Shown here: piece by piece, positions 8,179 to 16,750 of the stretch | Layout: each line of letters begins with the position of its first letter | How positions within the stretch are numbered: the first letter of the stretch is position 1 | Assembly: GCF_024733015.1 (NCBI RefSeq) | Contig: NZ_JANKJG010000001.1 | Coordinates: forward strand, 62,001 to 126,000 | DNA length: 64,000 nt | Reading direction: 5' to 3' | DNA from: Pseudosulfitobacter koreensis | GTDB taxonomy: Bacteria > Pseudomonadota > Alphaproteobacteria > Rhodobacterales > Rhodobacteraceae | The notes under the pieces: model-generated | Databases searched by the model: none | What the model was told of the DNA's origin: nothing | What the model saw: only the letters and a program-made list of their open reading frames with translations | Program-made: the position numbers and the translations under genes

Positions 8179-8940
8179 ATGCGCATTCTCATCCACGCAG
8201 GGTTTCACAAGACCGGCACGACGACCATGCAAAAGACGCTGCGGGCGAACCGCAAGGTCCTGCGCCCCTGCCGCATCGTTCTGCGCCCTGATATGGTGGC
8301 GCTTTGCGAAGCGGCCCGCGCCTATTCCGTCAGCCGCAGCCAGACCGATCTGGCGTTGATCCAATACGAGGCGGCAAGCCTCGCCGAAAGTTGGGGCACC
8401 GAGACCGCCGATGTGGTGCTGAGTTCCGAAGACCTCTCCGGCCACATGCCCGGACGGCGCGGGCTGACGACCTATGACGCCACACCGCGCATCATGCGCG
8501 CGCTCACGCAGGCCATTGCCGCCGCCTTGCCCAACGCAGAACAAGTCTTGTATTTCACCACCCGCGCCGCCGATCCGTGGTTGCGCAGTTGCTACGTCCA
8601 GCATTTGCGCGCGACGCGGATCACCCTCAGCGCTGCGGAATATGCCGCGCGTATGGCGGCCTCTGCCGATCTGGACGGGATCGTGGCTCAGGTCGCTGCC
8701 GCCGTGCCCGGTATTCGCGTGGTCGCGCAACCGCTCGAGGGCTGCACCACGCCGCTCGGGCCGCTTGCCCCGCTGCTGGATGTGCTGGGCATCGCGCCCG
8801 AAACGCTCAACTCCCGCCCGCCTGAAAACACGTCGCCACCGCCGGGCTTGACCGACGCGATGCTGGCGCTGAACCGCTCGGACCTGTCGGATGCCGACTG
8901 GCGCGTGGCCAGGGACGCTCTGAAGCGCGAGGACTTCTGA
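8179..8940 (+). CDS. sulfotransferase-like P-loop protein, copy 1
   Basis: The protein has 253 residues and begins MRILIHAGFHKTGTTTMQ, which contains the 5'-phosphosulfate-binding loop (GFHKTGTTT) typical of PAPS-dependent sulfotransferases. A second shared segment, SEDLSGHMPGR (near residue 90), and TTRAADPWLRSCY (about 130-142, like the 3'-phosphate-binding region) support the fold. A start at 8155 would add eight residues; I prefer the inner ATG. It overlaps the next gene by one base (TGATG) and is clearly paralogous to it along its whole length. Acceptor is unknown. It lies in the rimM-trmD operon. Confidence 0.75.
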   Translation: MRILIHAGFHKTGTTTMQKTLRANRKVLRPCRIVLRPDMVALCEAARAYSVSRSQTDLALIQYEAASLAESWGTETADVVLSSEDLSGHMPGRRGLTTYDATPRIMRALTQAIAAALPNAEQVLYFTTRAADPWLRSCYVQHLRATRITLSAAEYAARMAASADLDGIVAQVAAAVPGIRVVAQPLEGCTTPLGPLAPLLDVLGIAPETLNSRPPENTSPPPGLTDAMLALNRSDLSDADWRVARDALKREDF

Positions 8941-9743
8941 TGCCCGCCAAGATCGTTCTGCACATCGGCTTTCACAAGACCGGCACATCGACGGTGCAGC
9001 AGATGCTGCGCACCAACCGCGCGCTGCTGAAACCGCACCTGGCGATCCGTTTGAAACCGCAGATGACCGACCTGATGCACGCGACGCGCGGCTTTTCCAC
9101 TTGGCGCGACAAGATCTCGCTGGCGAAGGTGGCGCGCCGGTTCGATCTGCTGTTGCAGGACCTGCCCGGAATGCCGCGCCGCGCGCTGGTGATCTCGGCC
9201 GAGGAGCTTTCGGGGCACATGCCGGGACGGGGCGATCTGGCCGATTATTCCGCCGCGCCGGAGTTGGTACATATTTACGTCGAATGTGTACAGAAACACT
9301 TTCCCGACTGCGAGGTTGCGGTCTATGCCTCGACCCGCGCGCCGCAGGCCTGGTTGCGCAGCGCCTATTGGGAACATGTGAAATCGTCCTCTATGACCTT
9401 GGATTTCACCGACTTCGTCGCGCGCTATGGCCATGCCGCCGATCTGGACGCCGTGCTGGACGAGATTGCCGCCACAGTGCCCTGCCGCGTGTTCCGCGCC
9501 CGTCTGGAAGAGGCGCAGAGCCTGCGGCTTGGACCCGCGCAGCCCCTGCTGGAACTGTGCGACGTGCCTGCCGAGACACTGGCGCAGATCATGCCGCATC
9601 CGGTGGCGAATGCAGCGCTGGACCCATCCGTGCTTGAGGCGTTACTGGAGGCCAACCGCGCCCACCCAGACCCGGCAGACCGCGCCGCGCGCAAGGCGGC
9701 GAAACAGGCCATATTGGCCGCAGCCCAAGGAAAAGACACATGA
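8940..9743 (+). CDS. sulfotransferase-like P-loop protein, copy 2
   Basis: The protein has 267 residues and is a tandem paralogue of the preceding gene. It opens with IVLHIGFHKTGTSTVQQMLR (phosphosulfate loop), followed by SAEELSGHMPGRGDL and STRAPQAWLRSAYWEH in the same order and spacing. The C-terminus carries an extra Ala/Arg-rich helix. ATGA overlap (9740-9743) couples it to trmD. Such GFHKTGT proteins in Roseobacters are often labelled hypothetical or sulfotransferase family; sulfation of a surface glycan is one guess, but nothing here identifies a target. Confidence 0.75.
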   Translation: MPAKIVLHIGFHKTGTSTVQQMLRTNRALLKPHLAIRLKPQMTDLMHATRGFSTWRDKISLAKVARRFDLLLQDLPGMPRRALVISAEELSGHMPGRGDLADYSAAPELVHIYVECVQKHFPDCEVAVYASTRAPQAWLRSAYWEHVKSSSMTLDFTDFVARYGHAADLDAVLDEIAATVPCRVFRARLEEAQSLRLGPAQPLLELCDVPAETLAQIMPHPVANAALDPSVLEALLEANRAHPDPADRAARKAAKQAILAAAQGKDT

Positions 9744-10519
9744 AATCACATGGCCGCAAGAGCATCCGGGCGACGCTGAAACCCGCGTCGCTGATGGACG
9801 AGACGCCCGAGCTTGCAGGCGTCTGGCAGGCGCGGATCGTGACGCTGTTTCCGGACGCATTCCCCGGCGTGCTGGGCGAAAGCCTGACCGGGCGGGCACT
9901 GCAGGACGGGCTGTGGCAATTGCACACCCACGACCTGCGCGAACACGGGCTGACCAAACACCGCAACGTCGATGACACGCCCGCAGGCGGCGGCGCGGGC
10001 ATGGTCCTGCGTGCCGATGTGGTCGGCCCCGCCATCGCCGAGGCGCAAGGTCACGCGCGCGGACGCTGGCCGATCCTCTACATGTCGCCGCGCGGTCGGC
10101 GGTTCGATCAGGCGATGGCGCGCGATCTGGCGCGCTGCGACGGCGTGACCATGCTGTGTGGTCGCTTCGAGGGCGTGGACGAACGGGTGCTGGAAGCCTA
10201 CGACATCACCGAAGTCTCATTGGGCGATTTCGTGATGACGGGGGGCGAGCTGGCAGCGCAAGCGATGATCGACGCCACCGTGCGGCTGTTGCCCGGCGTG
10301 CTGGGCAATGCCGAAAGTGCGGTGGATGAAAGCCATTCGGCAGGCCTTTTGGAACATCCGCAATACACCAAGCCCGCGGAGTGGCAGGGGCGTCCGATCC
10401 CCGAGGTGCTGATGTCGGGCAACCACGCCAAGATCGCGGAGTGGCGGCGCGAAATGTCCGAAAAGATCACCGCCGAGCGTCGGCCCGATCTGTGGGCGCG
10501 TCATGTGGACAAAGAGTGA
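9740..10519 (+). CDS. trmD: tRNA (guanine37-N1)-methyltransferase
   Basis: This 259-residue SPOUT enzyme shows FPDAFPGVLGESLTGRAL near the start, GGGAGMVLRADV (about 86-97), GRFEGVDERVLEAYD and the trefoil-knot motif SLGDFVMTGGELAAQAMID (about 160-178). It places m1G37 next to the anticodon of tRNAs reading CNN codons, preventing frameshifts. It has about 28 residues of extra N-terminus before VWQARIVTLFPD, where E. coli TrmD begins; the ATG overlapping the upstream stop supports this longer start. It is the last gene of its operon. Confidence 0.95.
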   Translation: MKSHGRKSIRATLKPASLMDETPELAGVWQARIVTLFPDAFPGVLGESLTGRALQDGLWQLHTHDLREHGLTKHRNVDDTPAGGGAGMVLRADVVGPAIAEAQGHARGRWPILYMSPRGRRFDQAMARDLARCDGVTMLCGRFEGVDERVLEAYDITEVSLGDFVMTGGELAAQAMIDATVRLLPGVLGNAESAVDESHSAGLLEHPQYTKPAEWQGRPIPEVLMSGNHAKIAEWRREMSEKITAERRPDLWARHVDKE

Positions 10520-10525
10520 CAAGCG

Positions 10526-11305
10526 TCATTTCTTGGTCTGCATCCGCTGGATCATCTTCAGAACCATCCGGCGCGGCATCAGCGGAATGACCCAGTTCAG
10601 CGCGACCGACAATCCCCTCTCGTTCACGATCACCAGATCGCCGCGCATCATCGCGTCATAGCCGATGCGCGCGACAGTGTCGGGCGTGGCCCCGCCGTTC
10701 TTGACCAGAGCGGTGCCGTTCAGGTCGCTGACATCGGCAAATTCGGTTTTCACATAGCCGGGGCACAGGGCCGTGCAGGTCACGCCGCGCGATCTGTTTT
10801 CCTGATCTATCGCCTGGCTGAACGACGTCACGAACGCCTTGGTCGCGAAGTAGGTGGCCTGCAATGGGCCGGGCATGAAGGCAGCACTTGAGGCCACGTT
10901 CAGGATCTTGCCGCCGCCCGCCGCCACCATGTCGGCCCCGAAACTGTGGGTCAGCGACACCAGCGCCTTGACGTTCAGGTCGATCATCGCGAGGTCCTTT
11001 TCCAGCGACCGATCAAGGAACCGGCCCTGCCCGCCAAAGCCCGCGTTGTTGATCAGGATGTCGACCTTCAGCCCCGCTTCGGTGACCTGTTGGTAAAGCG
11101 CCTGCGCTCCACCCTCAGCCCCGAGGTCCAGCGCAAAGACATGGGCGGTGATGCCATGTGCGTTGCGCAATTCTGCGGCCAATTCCTCGAGCGTGTCCTC
11201 GCGCCGTGCGGTCAGGATCACGTCGCCGCCCTTCGATGCGTGGTAGCGGGCAAATTCCATGCCGATGCCAGAGGATGCGCCGGTGATCAGGGCCATTTGG
11301 GGCAT
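10526..11305 (-). CDS. short-chain dehydrogenase/reductase
   Basis: The protein has 259 residues with the NAD(P)-binding motif TGASSGIG (8-15), NNAG (about 85-88), catalytic Ser in NVASSAAF and the YFATK active-site motif (YxxxK). R34 after the second strand favours NADP. The C-terminus (VALNWVIPLMPRRMVLKMIQRMQ) is amphipathic and basic, as in DltE/YqjQ-like SDRs that act on lipophilic substrates. Substrate unknown. It converges with trmD six bases away and is probably transcribed alone. Confidence 0.85.
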   Translation of the reverse strand: MPQMALITGASSGIGMEFARYHASKGGDVILTARREDTLEELAAELRNAHGITAHVFALDLGAEGGAQALYQQVTEAGLKVDILINNAGFGGQGRFLDRSLEKDLAMIDLNVKALVSLTHSFGADMVAAGGGKILNVASSAAFMPGPLQATYFATKAFVTSFSQAIDQENRSRGVTCTALCPGYVKTEFADVSDLNGTALVKNGGATPDTVARIGYDAMMRGDLVIVNERGLSVALNWVIPLMPRRMVLKMIQRMQTKK

Positions 11306-11366
11306 GCGTGCTGTCCTTTTGCTGCTTCAACGCAAAGCTAGCCCACATGCCCCTGCTTTCACCCCC

Positions 11367-12758
11367 TCAGGACAAAAGCCGTTTCAGCGGCGCAATCCGC
11401 CGGACCGCCAGGAGGTCCAGCGCCAGAACCGTCAGCAGGGCGATCCCCGCCATCGGAAAGGCCAGCGACACGGCCAGCCCCACCAGCACAGCACCCCGCC
11501 AAAGCGGCATCTCGCTCGGCAGTGGCGGGGCGGCCAGACGCAGGCCTGCGCCCCTACGGCGTTTCCACCACATCACCACGCTGGTCAGGCACAGCGCCAG
11601 GACGGCGAGGCACACCAGCGTGTTGGCCAGAACGCTCCACAGTCCCAGCGTGCCCATGTGCAGGGCCGTGCCCACCGCCATCGCCTTACCCGCCAGCGCA
11701 TAGTCGTCAAAGCGGACATCGGCGAGGATGTTGCCGGTGAAGCGGTCGATGTGGGTGGTGCGGTCGGCGGTCGGGCTGATGCTGTCGTTGTTCATCGAAT
11801 CGCGCGACAGCGTCCAGACGCCTGTGGCACCGCGCGGCAGGTTCATCTGGTAGCGTGCGTCAAAGCCGATCTGGCGGGCCAGTGCGTCGATGCTGTCGAT
11901 ATCCGGCGACCGTGGTGCTGCCGCGGTGCCTGCGGTGCTGCCCGACGCAGGCATCGGGGTCTGTTCCAGCGCCCATGGCACCTCTTTCGGGCCGTGGTTC
12001 ATGCTGCCGTGCGTCTGGTCGGACAGGGGCACGTTGTCCCACTTTTCGGCTGGAAACTGGCTCCAGGCCTGCACCATCTTTTCGCCCCAGACACCGGACC
12101 ACGACAGGCCCGAGATCAGAAAGAACACCAGCACCACCGAGATCCACAGACCGATTGCGCCGTGCACTGATTTCCACGCGCCGCGTCCGCCCCTGAACGA
12201 GGGCATCAGCGCCCGCCGCCAGCCCGTGCCGCGCGGCCACCACATGTAAAGACCCGTGGCGATCAGGACCATGCCGAGCGAGGCGGCAATCTCGAGCAGC
12301 CGGTCGCCGGTGGTGCCCAAAAGCAGTTCCGAATGGATGTTGTCGGCCAGATCGTACCAACCCGACCGGCGCGGCCAGCTTTGCAGCACCTGCGCGGTAT
12401 ATGGATCGACCGCGACCATTGTTGCCACGCCGTCCCGATCCACACGGAACACCGCCGCACGGTCGGCTGCACGCGGGGCCACGTATTGCACCAGCACGCT
12501 GTCATGCACGGCGGCAATGGCGGCATCGGCCTGTGCGCTGACGGCCAGGGGCGCATCCTGGGGCACCACGGGGATGCGTTCGCCGTCGCGCCCGCCCAGA
12601 AAGGCGATCCACAGCATCGCCATGCCGGTCAGCGCGAGGATTGCGAAAAACGGGATGACATAGAGCCCCGCATAGAAATGCCAGCGCCATGCGGCGCGGT
12701 AAAAGGCAGACGTATCGGATGACCGCGCAGGCGCGGCAGTGGGGTCGATGGAGACCAT
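11367..12758 (-). CDS. PepSY-associated transmembrane protein
   Basis: The protein has 463 residues with four predicted spans: one near residues 28-50 (FYAGLYVIPFFAILALTGMAM), and others near 165, 215 and 370-450. Large periplasmic segments between them carry PepSY-like strands (AVFRVDRDGVATMVAVDPYTAQVL). The family (PF03929) includes PiuB and FegC-type proteins, often tied to iron or siderophore uptake and possibly periplasmic ferric reduction with heme. Conserved His residues in spans (HFYAG, HSELLLG, HGAIG) fit heme binding. It follows the DUF2946-like gene by 45 bp on the same strand. No TonB receptor is adjacent. Confidence 0.8.
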   Translation of the reverse strand: MVSIDPTAAPARSSDTSAFYRAAWRWHFYAGLYVIPFFAILALTGMAMLWIAFLGGRDGERIPVVPQDAPLAVSAQADAAIAAVHDSVLVQYVAPRAADRAAVFRVDRDGVATMVAVDPYTAQVLQSWPRRSGWYDLADNIHSELLLGTTGDRLLEIAASLGMVLIATGLYMWWPRGTGWRRALMPSFRGGRGAWKSVHGAIGLWISVVLVFFLISGLSWSGVWGEKMVQAWSQFPAEKWDNVPLSDQTHGSMNHGPKEVPWALEQTPMPASGSTAGTAAAPRSPDIDSIDALARQIGFDARYQMNLPRGATGVWTLSRDSMNNDSISPTADRTTHIDRFTGNILADVRFDDYALAGKAMAVGTALHMGTLGLWSVLANTLVCLAVLALCLTSVVMWWKRRRGAGLRLAAPPLPSEMPLWRGAVLVGLAVSLAFPMAGIALLTVLALDLLAVRRIAPLKRLLS

Positions 12759-12803
12759 GAGATGTGTCCTCTGACAGGCGTTATTCAGGAAAAAGGTGGA
12801 GCG

Positions 12804-13184
12804 TCAGAGAAGGATCGGCGGCCCGCGTGTCAGGTTCTGGCTGCGTTTGACCTGCCCCGTCACCAGCGCCGCCACTTGCACGGTCGACACATGGGCGCGG
12901 ATCTGCTGAGCTGCGGGCACCATCAGCGGGGCGTCGAGCACTGCATGCGCAACACCTGCGGACCAGTCACAGGGCGCGTGCTGCGCATCGACCGGATCGC
13001 CGTTGGCGTCCAGTGTCACGGTGGTGGTGCCGTGGCCGGTGCACAGCACCAGCGTCATGACCCCCGCCTGCGCTGTCGGCATGGTACCGGGCGTCAGGCA
13101 GGAAAAGGCCACGAACAACAGCACATGCGCCGCGCGGATCAGCGCGGTTGCCCTGGCGTGCAGATGTGCGGTAAACGAAGCCAT
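12804..13184 (-). CDS. DUF2946-like exported protein
   Basis: The protein has 126 residues with an N-terminal hydrophobic stretch (LLFVAFSCLTPG) that looks like a signal or membrane anchor. It continues with VLCTGHGTTTVTLDANGDP, a CDW site near residue 74 and the C-terminal RGPPILL. The C-x2-HG element plus a terminal RGPP is the pattern I associate with DUF2946 proteins, which occur beside copper- or iron-linked membrane genes. Together with the PepSY gene it forms a likely two-gene operon. Function is not known; metal binding through Cys and His is an inference. Confidence 0.6.
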   Translation of the reverse strand: MASFTAHLHARATALIRAAHVLLFVAFSCLTPGTMPTAQAGVMTLVLCTGHGTTTVTLDANGDPVDAQHAPCDWSAGVAHAVLDAPLMVPAAQQIRAHVSTVQVAALVTGQVKRSQNLTRGPPILL

Positions 13185-13274
13185 GTGTGCTCTTTAGCAG
13201 CGTGGGCGCATCATTCCAGCGCAAAACCCGCCGCGCGTGCCCTTGCACCATGGTCAGCCGCGTCACCTGGCCCC

Positions 13275-13304
13275 TTGACCGGGCCCGCAAATCCACCCTA
13301 TACC
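13275..13304 (+). promoter_or_regulatory. candidate sigma-70 promoter for rplS-rpmE
   Basis: TTGACC at 13275-13280 and TATACC at 13299-13304 are separated by 18 bp. Transcription would start near 13311, leaving an untranslated leader of about 200 nt before rplS. Confidence 0.5.
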
Positions 13305-13345
13305 GCGCAAGTTCGGAATCGGCCCATGCCGCCCGGACCGTTTGG

Positions 13346-13379
13346 CCTGTGGCATCCCCTTTAGATGCATCCACGCAGG
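13346..13379 (+). other. hairpin in the rplS leader
   Basis: GCATC (13352-13356) pairs with GATGC (13364-13368); the stem continues with a bulge to CCTG (13346-13349) and CAGG (13376-13379). A second small hairpin (TCGTGG / CCACGA around an AGCAA loop) lies just upstream of the rplS ribosome binding site. I infer a structured leader that could serve ribosomal-protein feedback; this is not shown. Confidence 0.35.
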
Positions 13380-13511
13380 ACGGATCGGAAAACAAGGAAC
13401 GGTGCTTGAACACTCCCTGCGGGCGGCGATTGTCGGACCCGGCGAAGACAGGAAGCTCTGAGGCGCGCAAAACTTCGTGGAGCAACCACGAGCATATAAG
13501 GAGAAGATCAG

Positions 13512-13895
13512 ATGGACCTGATCGCACAGATCGAAGCGGAGCAGATTGCTGCGCTGGGGAAGACGATCCCCGATTTCAAGGCGGGTGACACCATCCGCGT
13601 CGGTTACAAGGTGACCGAAGGCACACGCACCCGTGTGCAGAACTACGAAGGCGTCTGCATCGCGCGCAACAACGGCAAGGGCATTGCCGGTTCGTTCACC
13701 GTGCGCAAGATTTCCTTCGGTGAGGGCGTGGAACGTGTGTTCCCCTTGTTCTCGACAAACATCGAAGACATCACCGTCGTGCGTCGTGGCCGTGTGCGCC
13801 GCGCCAAGCTGTATTACCTGCGGGAACGTCGCGGCAAATCCGCCCGTATCGCAGAAGTCACCAACTACAAGCCCAAGTCGGGCGCCAGCGCGTAA
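13512..13895 (+). CDS. rplS: 50S ribosomal protein L19
   Basis: The protein has 127 residues with the L19 core [20 protein letters not shown] (about 21-40), [11 protein letters not shown] and the end motif [18 protein letters not shown]. It sits at the 30S-50S interface. AAGGAGA precedes the ATG. It is followed 11 bp later by rpmE, a two-gene ribosomal operon closed by a terminator. In many bacteria rplS follows trmD; here the SDR, PepSY and DUF2946 genes intervene. Confidence 0.97.
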   Translation: MDLIAQIEAEQIAALGKTIPDFKAGDTIRVGYKVTEGTRTRVQNYEGVCIARNNGKGIAGSFTVRKISFGEGVERVFPLFSTNIEDITVVRRGRVRRAKLYYLRERRGKSARIAEVTNYKPKSGASA

Positions 13896-13906
13896 GGATC
13901 GAGATC

Positions 13907-14128
13907 ATGAAAGCCGATACACACCCCGACTATCACATGATCGACGTCAAGATGACGGACGGCACCGTGGTGAAAATGAAATCGACATGGGGCAAGGAAG
14001 GCGACCAGCTGTCGCTGGACATCGACCCCTCCGTGCACCCCGCGTGGACCGGCGGCAACAGCCGTCTGATGGACACCGGCGGCCGCGTGTCGAAGTTCAA
14101 GAACAAATACGCCGGCCTGGGCTTCTAA
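13907..14128 (+). CDS. rpmE: 50S ribosomal protein L31
   Basis: The protein has 73 residues and starts [19 protein letters not shown], then [21 protein letters not shown] and KNKYAGLGF, typical of L31. The zinc-binding cysteines of type A L31 are absent, so this is the Cys-free form that does not depend on zinc. It is co-transcribed with rplS and ends before a strong terminator. Confidence 0.95.
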   Translation: MKADTHPDYHMIDVKMTDGTVVKMKSTWGKEGDQLSLDIDPSVHPAWTGGNSRLMDTGGRVSKFKNKYAGLGF

Positions 14129-14150
14129 ACCCGCCTGCATTCATGACGAA

Positions 14151-14181
14151 GGGCGTGGCCAGCAATGGCCGCGCCCTTTTT
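14151..14181 (+). terminator. rho-independent terminator after rpmE
   Basis: GGGCGTGGCC (14151-14160) pairs with GGCCGCGCCC (14167-14176) around an AGCAAT loop, followed by five T residues. It ends the rplS-rpmE operon; the next gene converges. Confidence 0.9.
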
Positions 14182-14193
14182 CGTTGTGGTTCG

Positions 14194-15153
14194 TCAGAGA
14201 CGCGCCTGTTGACGCGCGATCAAGCCCATCGTTGCCGCGACCAGACGTGAGACAGTCAGACCACCGATGCCGTCAACGTCCACCTCGGGCAGGATTTCAA
14301 CGAAATCGACGGCGGCAATCGTCCCGCGTTTGGCCGCGCCCTCGATCAGTTCCAGCAGCTGATAGTAGCTTAGACCACCCGGCGCGCGCCCTATGGTATT
14401 GGGGGCGATCGACGGGTCCAAAGCGTCAATATCTATGCAAAGAATGACATTCGCGCCTTCGTCGATCTGGTCCAAGGCGGGTTTCAGCCCGTTCCGGTGC
14501 ACATCCGGTCCGGTAAAGAACTTCACGCCCCATTTCCGCGCATCGTCGAAGTCCGACGAATGTCCTGATCCGATCCCGCGCGCCCCGACTTGGATGATCT
14601 GCTCGATGTGATCCATTTCCGATGCGCGCCGCATGGTCGAGGACAGTCCCTGCGTTTCCCCCATGTGACTTTCACGCCAGTCGATATGCGCGTCGATCTG
14701 CAATATGGTGTACGTCTTGCCGGTGTCGCCCATAGCGTCCAGCATCGGAATGGGAATTGAATCGTCTCCCCCCACCAGAATGGGAACGACGCCCCGGCTT
14801 ACTATCGTTGAAATTGCTTGACGAATCGTGGCCCTGTTCGTGGCGAAATCGGTTTCGCTCCATTCAAGATCACCGCAATCCACGGCTCTTTTCGTACCCT
14901 CGGGAAAGGTCGGCCCGCCCAGATCAAAGTTGTGCCTCTCGATGTTCGCGGTAAGGGACGCAATGGCTTCGCGCAAAGACGCGGGGCCATTTTGGGCATA
15001 GGCACCGACCGACCCATAAGGCGTAGCGCAAGGTGCCCCGATAAAGGCAGAGGATGCGTCGATTGACGCAAGATCCGTACAGGCGTCCAGGCCCAGGAAG
15101 GTATCCGACGCGGTGGCGCCAAAGAGTGCAGCCAAATCAGGTTTCTTACCCAT
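14194..15153 (-). CDS. agmatinase/arginase-family ureohydrolase
   Basis: The protein has 319 residues with the arginase fold. Metal-site motifs are GGDDS (128-132), DAHID (154-158) and DIDALDP (241-247). In well-studied arginases and agmatinases the first motif is GGDHS, whose His binds one Mn ion; here Asp131 takes that place. It should hydrolyse a guanidino compound (agmatine, guanidinobutyrate or similar) to urea and an amine. I use the ATG at 15153, which has AAAGGA eight bases upstream, rather than the ATG 27 bases further out. The gene stands alone, converging with rpmE. Confidence 0.85.
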   Translation of the reverse strand: MGKKPDLAALFGATASDTFLGLDACTDLASIDASSAFIGAPCATPYGSVGAYAQNGPASLREAIASLTANIERHNFDLGGPTFPEGTKRAVDCGDLEWSETDFATNRATIRQAISTIVSRGVVPILVGGDDSIPIPMLDAMGDTGKTYTILQIDAHIDWRESHMGETQGLSSTMRRASEMDHIEQIIQVGARGIGSGHSSDFDDARKWGVKFFTGPDVHRNGLKPALDQIDEGANVILCIDIDALDPSIAPNTIGRAPGGLSYYQLLELIEGAAKRGTIAAVDFVEILPEVDVDGIGGLTVSRLVAATMGLIARQQARL

Positions 15154-15382
15154 GTCAGCGGTCCTTTCATCTAAAGTCATATGCCGGAATTTAGCGCAGT
15201 CTGTCGCAAGAAGGGCAAGCCCGTCCCATGACGAACCACGTCAGCCCCGATGCAACGATCATGCAACCATGTCACTTTTCCCACGCTTTGATGCTCTCCC
15301 CGCTTTTCACAGGTCGATCCACAACATATAGTGTGCCAAAGAAGGCAAACCGCACAGAAACGGCGGATGCAAGGGGACAGGC

Positions 15383-16192
15383 ATGGCGCATATCATCGTC
15401 GTCGGAAATGAAAAGGGCGGCGCGGGGAAATCCACCGTGTCGATGCACGTGGCAACCGCCTTGGCGCGCATGGGTCACAAGGTCAGCGCGCTGGATCTGG
15501 ATTTGCGGCAACGCACCTTCGGGCGCTACGTCGAAAACCGCGCGGCATTTCTCAAAAGCGCCGAGCTGACCCTGCCCAGCCCCGAGGTGCACGACCTGCC
15601 CGAGATTGATCCCGGAACGCTGCAACCGGGCGAGAACATCTATGACCACCGCTTGAGTGCTGCTGTCGCCTCGCTTGAGCCCGACAACGACTTTATCCTG
15701 ATCGACTGCCCCGGCAGCCACACCCGGCTGAGCCAGGTGGCGCATTCGCTGGCCGATACGCTGATCACCCCGCTGAACGACAGTTTCGTCGATTTCGACC
15801 TGCTGGCGCGGATTGACGCATCCGGCGACAAGATCCTCGGGCCATCGGTCTATTCTGAAATGGTCTGGAACGCGCGCCAGTTGCGTGCGCAGGCGGGCTT
15901 GCAGCCGATCGACTGGATTGTCGTGCGCAACCGCATGGGTGCGCAGCGGATGGTCAACAAGGAAAAGATGGAACGCGCGGTCAAGATGCTGGCCAAACGC
16001 ATCGGTTTCCGCATCGCCCCCGGCTTTTCCGAAAGGGTGGTCTTCCGCGAGCTGTTTCCGCGCGGGCTGACCCTGCTCGACCTCAAGGATATCGGCGTCA
16101 AGCAGTTGAACATCTCGAACGTGGCCGCGCGGCAGGAACTGCGCGACCTGATCAAGTCTCTGAACCTGCCCGGCGTCACCGTCGACTTTTGA
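15383..16192 (+). CDS. mipZ: MipZ, ParA-like division-plane positioning ATPase
   Basis: The protein has 269 residues: a deviant Walker A KGGAGKST (about 11-18), LDLDLRQRTFGRYVENR (switch region) and FILIDCPGSH (about 110-119). The whole-length pattern, with a long insertion after the second strand and the end KQLNISNVAARQELRDLI, matches Caulobacter MipZ rather than chromosomal ParA or Soj, and no parB is adjacent. MipZ dimers form a gradient from ParB at the poles and inhibit FtsZ assembly, so division occurs at midcell. Monocistronic, converging with the MarR gene. Confidence 0.88.
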   Translation: MAHIIVVGNEKGGAGKSTVSMHVATALARMGHKVSALDLDLRQRTFGRYVENRAAFLKSAELTLPSPEVHDLPEIDPGTLQPGENIYDHRLSAAVASLEPDNDFILIDCPGSHTRLSQVAHSLADTLITPLNDSFVDFDLLARIDASGDKILGPSVYSEMVWNARQLRAQAGLQPIDWIVVRNRMGAQRMVNKEKMERAVKMLAKRIGFRIAPGFSERVVFRELFPRGLTLLDLKDIGVKQLNISNVAARQELRDLIKSLNLPGVTVDF

Positions 16193-16211
16193 TCGACGCG
16201 CCGGTGCCCGT

Positions 16212-16652
16212 TCAGGATACCCGCTGCGCCAGCCGCTTCAACATGCGGCGCAGGGCCGCGACATCCTCGTTGCCCAGCATGTCCGCCAGCGCCGCGTCGT
16301 ATTCCTGCGCGATCTTTCGCAAATCGCGGTAAGCGGCCTGCCCTTGGGCTGTCAGCTCCAGATGCTCGGTCCGCCGATCCCTGGTATCGCGGTCGCGGGT
16401 CAGAAAGCGCCGCTCGGCCAGACGCTGCACCGCGCGGCTGATCTTGGTCTTGTGCAGACCTGACCGGTCGCGGATCTCGGATGCGCTCAGCCGTCCGTAC
16501 ATTCCCAGATGGAACAGGACCCGCCATTCATTGCGCAACATGCCATAGCGGCTTTTGTAGACGCTCTGGAAATCCAGCGACGACGCCTCGGCGGCCTGGT
16601 TCAGCAGATAGGGCAGGAACGCCTGCAGATCAAAGATGTCGGTGTCGGCCAT
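16212..16652 (-). CDS. MarR-family transcriptional regulator (HmgR-like by context)
   Basis: The protein has 146 residues with a winged helix around 45-110 (YGRLSASEIRDRSGLHKTKISRAVQRL as the HTH in two parts, wing with DRDTRDRRTEHL). The start MADTDIFD gives a normal MarR length. It is divergent from hmgA across 98 bp that hold a candidate operator, so it probably represses the homogentisate genes and is released by a pathway intermediate, as described for HmgR-type control (there by unrelated or IclR regulators in some species). Confidence 0.85.
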   Translation of the reverse strand: MADTDIFDLQAFLPYLLNQAAEASSLDFQSVYKSRYGMLRNEWRVLFHLGMYGRLSASEIRDRSGLHKTKISRAVQRLAERRFLTRDRDTRDRRTEHLELTAQGQAAYRDLRKIAQEYDAALADMLGNEDVAALRRMLKRLAQRVS

Positions 16653-16672
16653 TTTCCACCCGCGCCTGTTGT

Positions 16673-16690
16673 TAGTTACAAATCCAACTA
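16673..16690. promoter_or_regulatory. candidate MarR operator between the MarR gene and hmgA
   Basis: TAGTT (16673-16677) and AACTA (16686-16690) form an inverted repeat with an eight-base spacer, in the only AT-rich part of the divergent gap. MarR sites are typically 16-20 bp palindromes, so spacing and position fit. Confidence 0.5.
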
Positions 16691-16750
16691 TTACACAAGC
16701 AACGAATCTGCAAGACTGCCGCATCAGGCACTGCAACGGGAGGCATCGTA

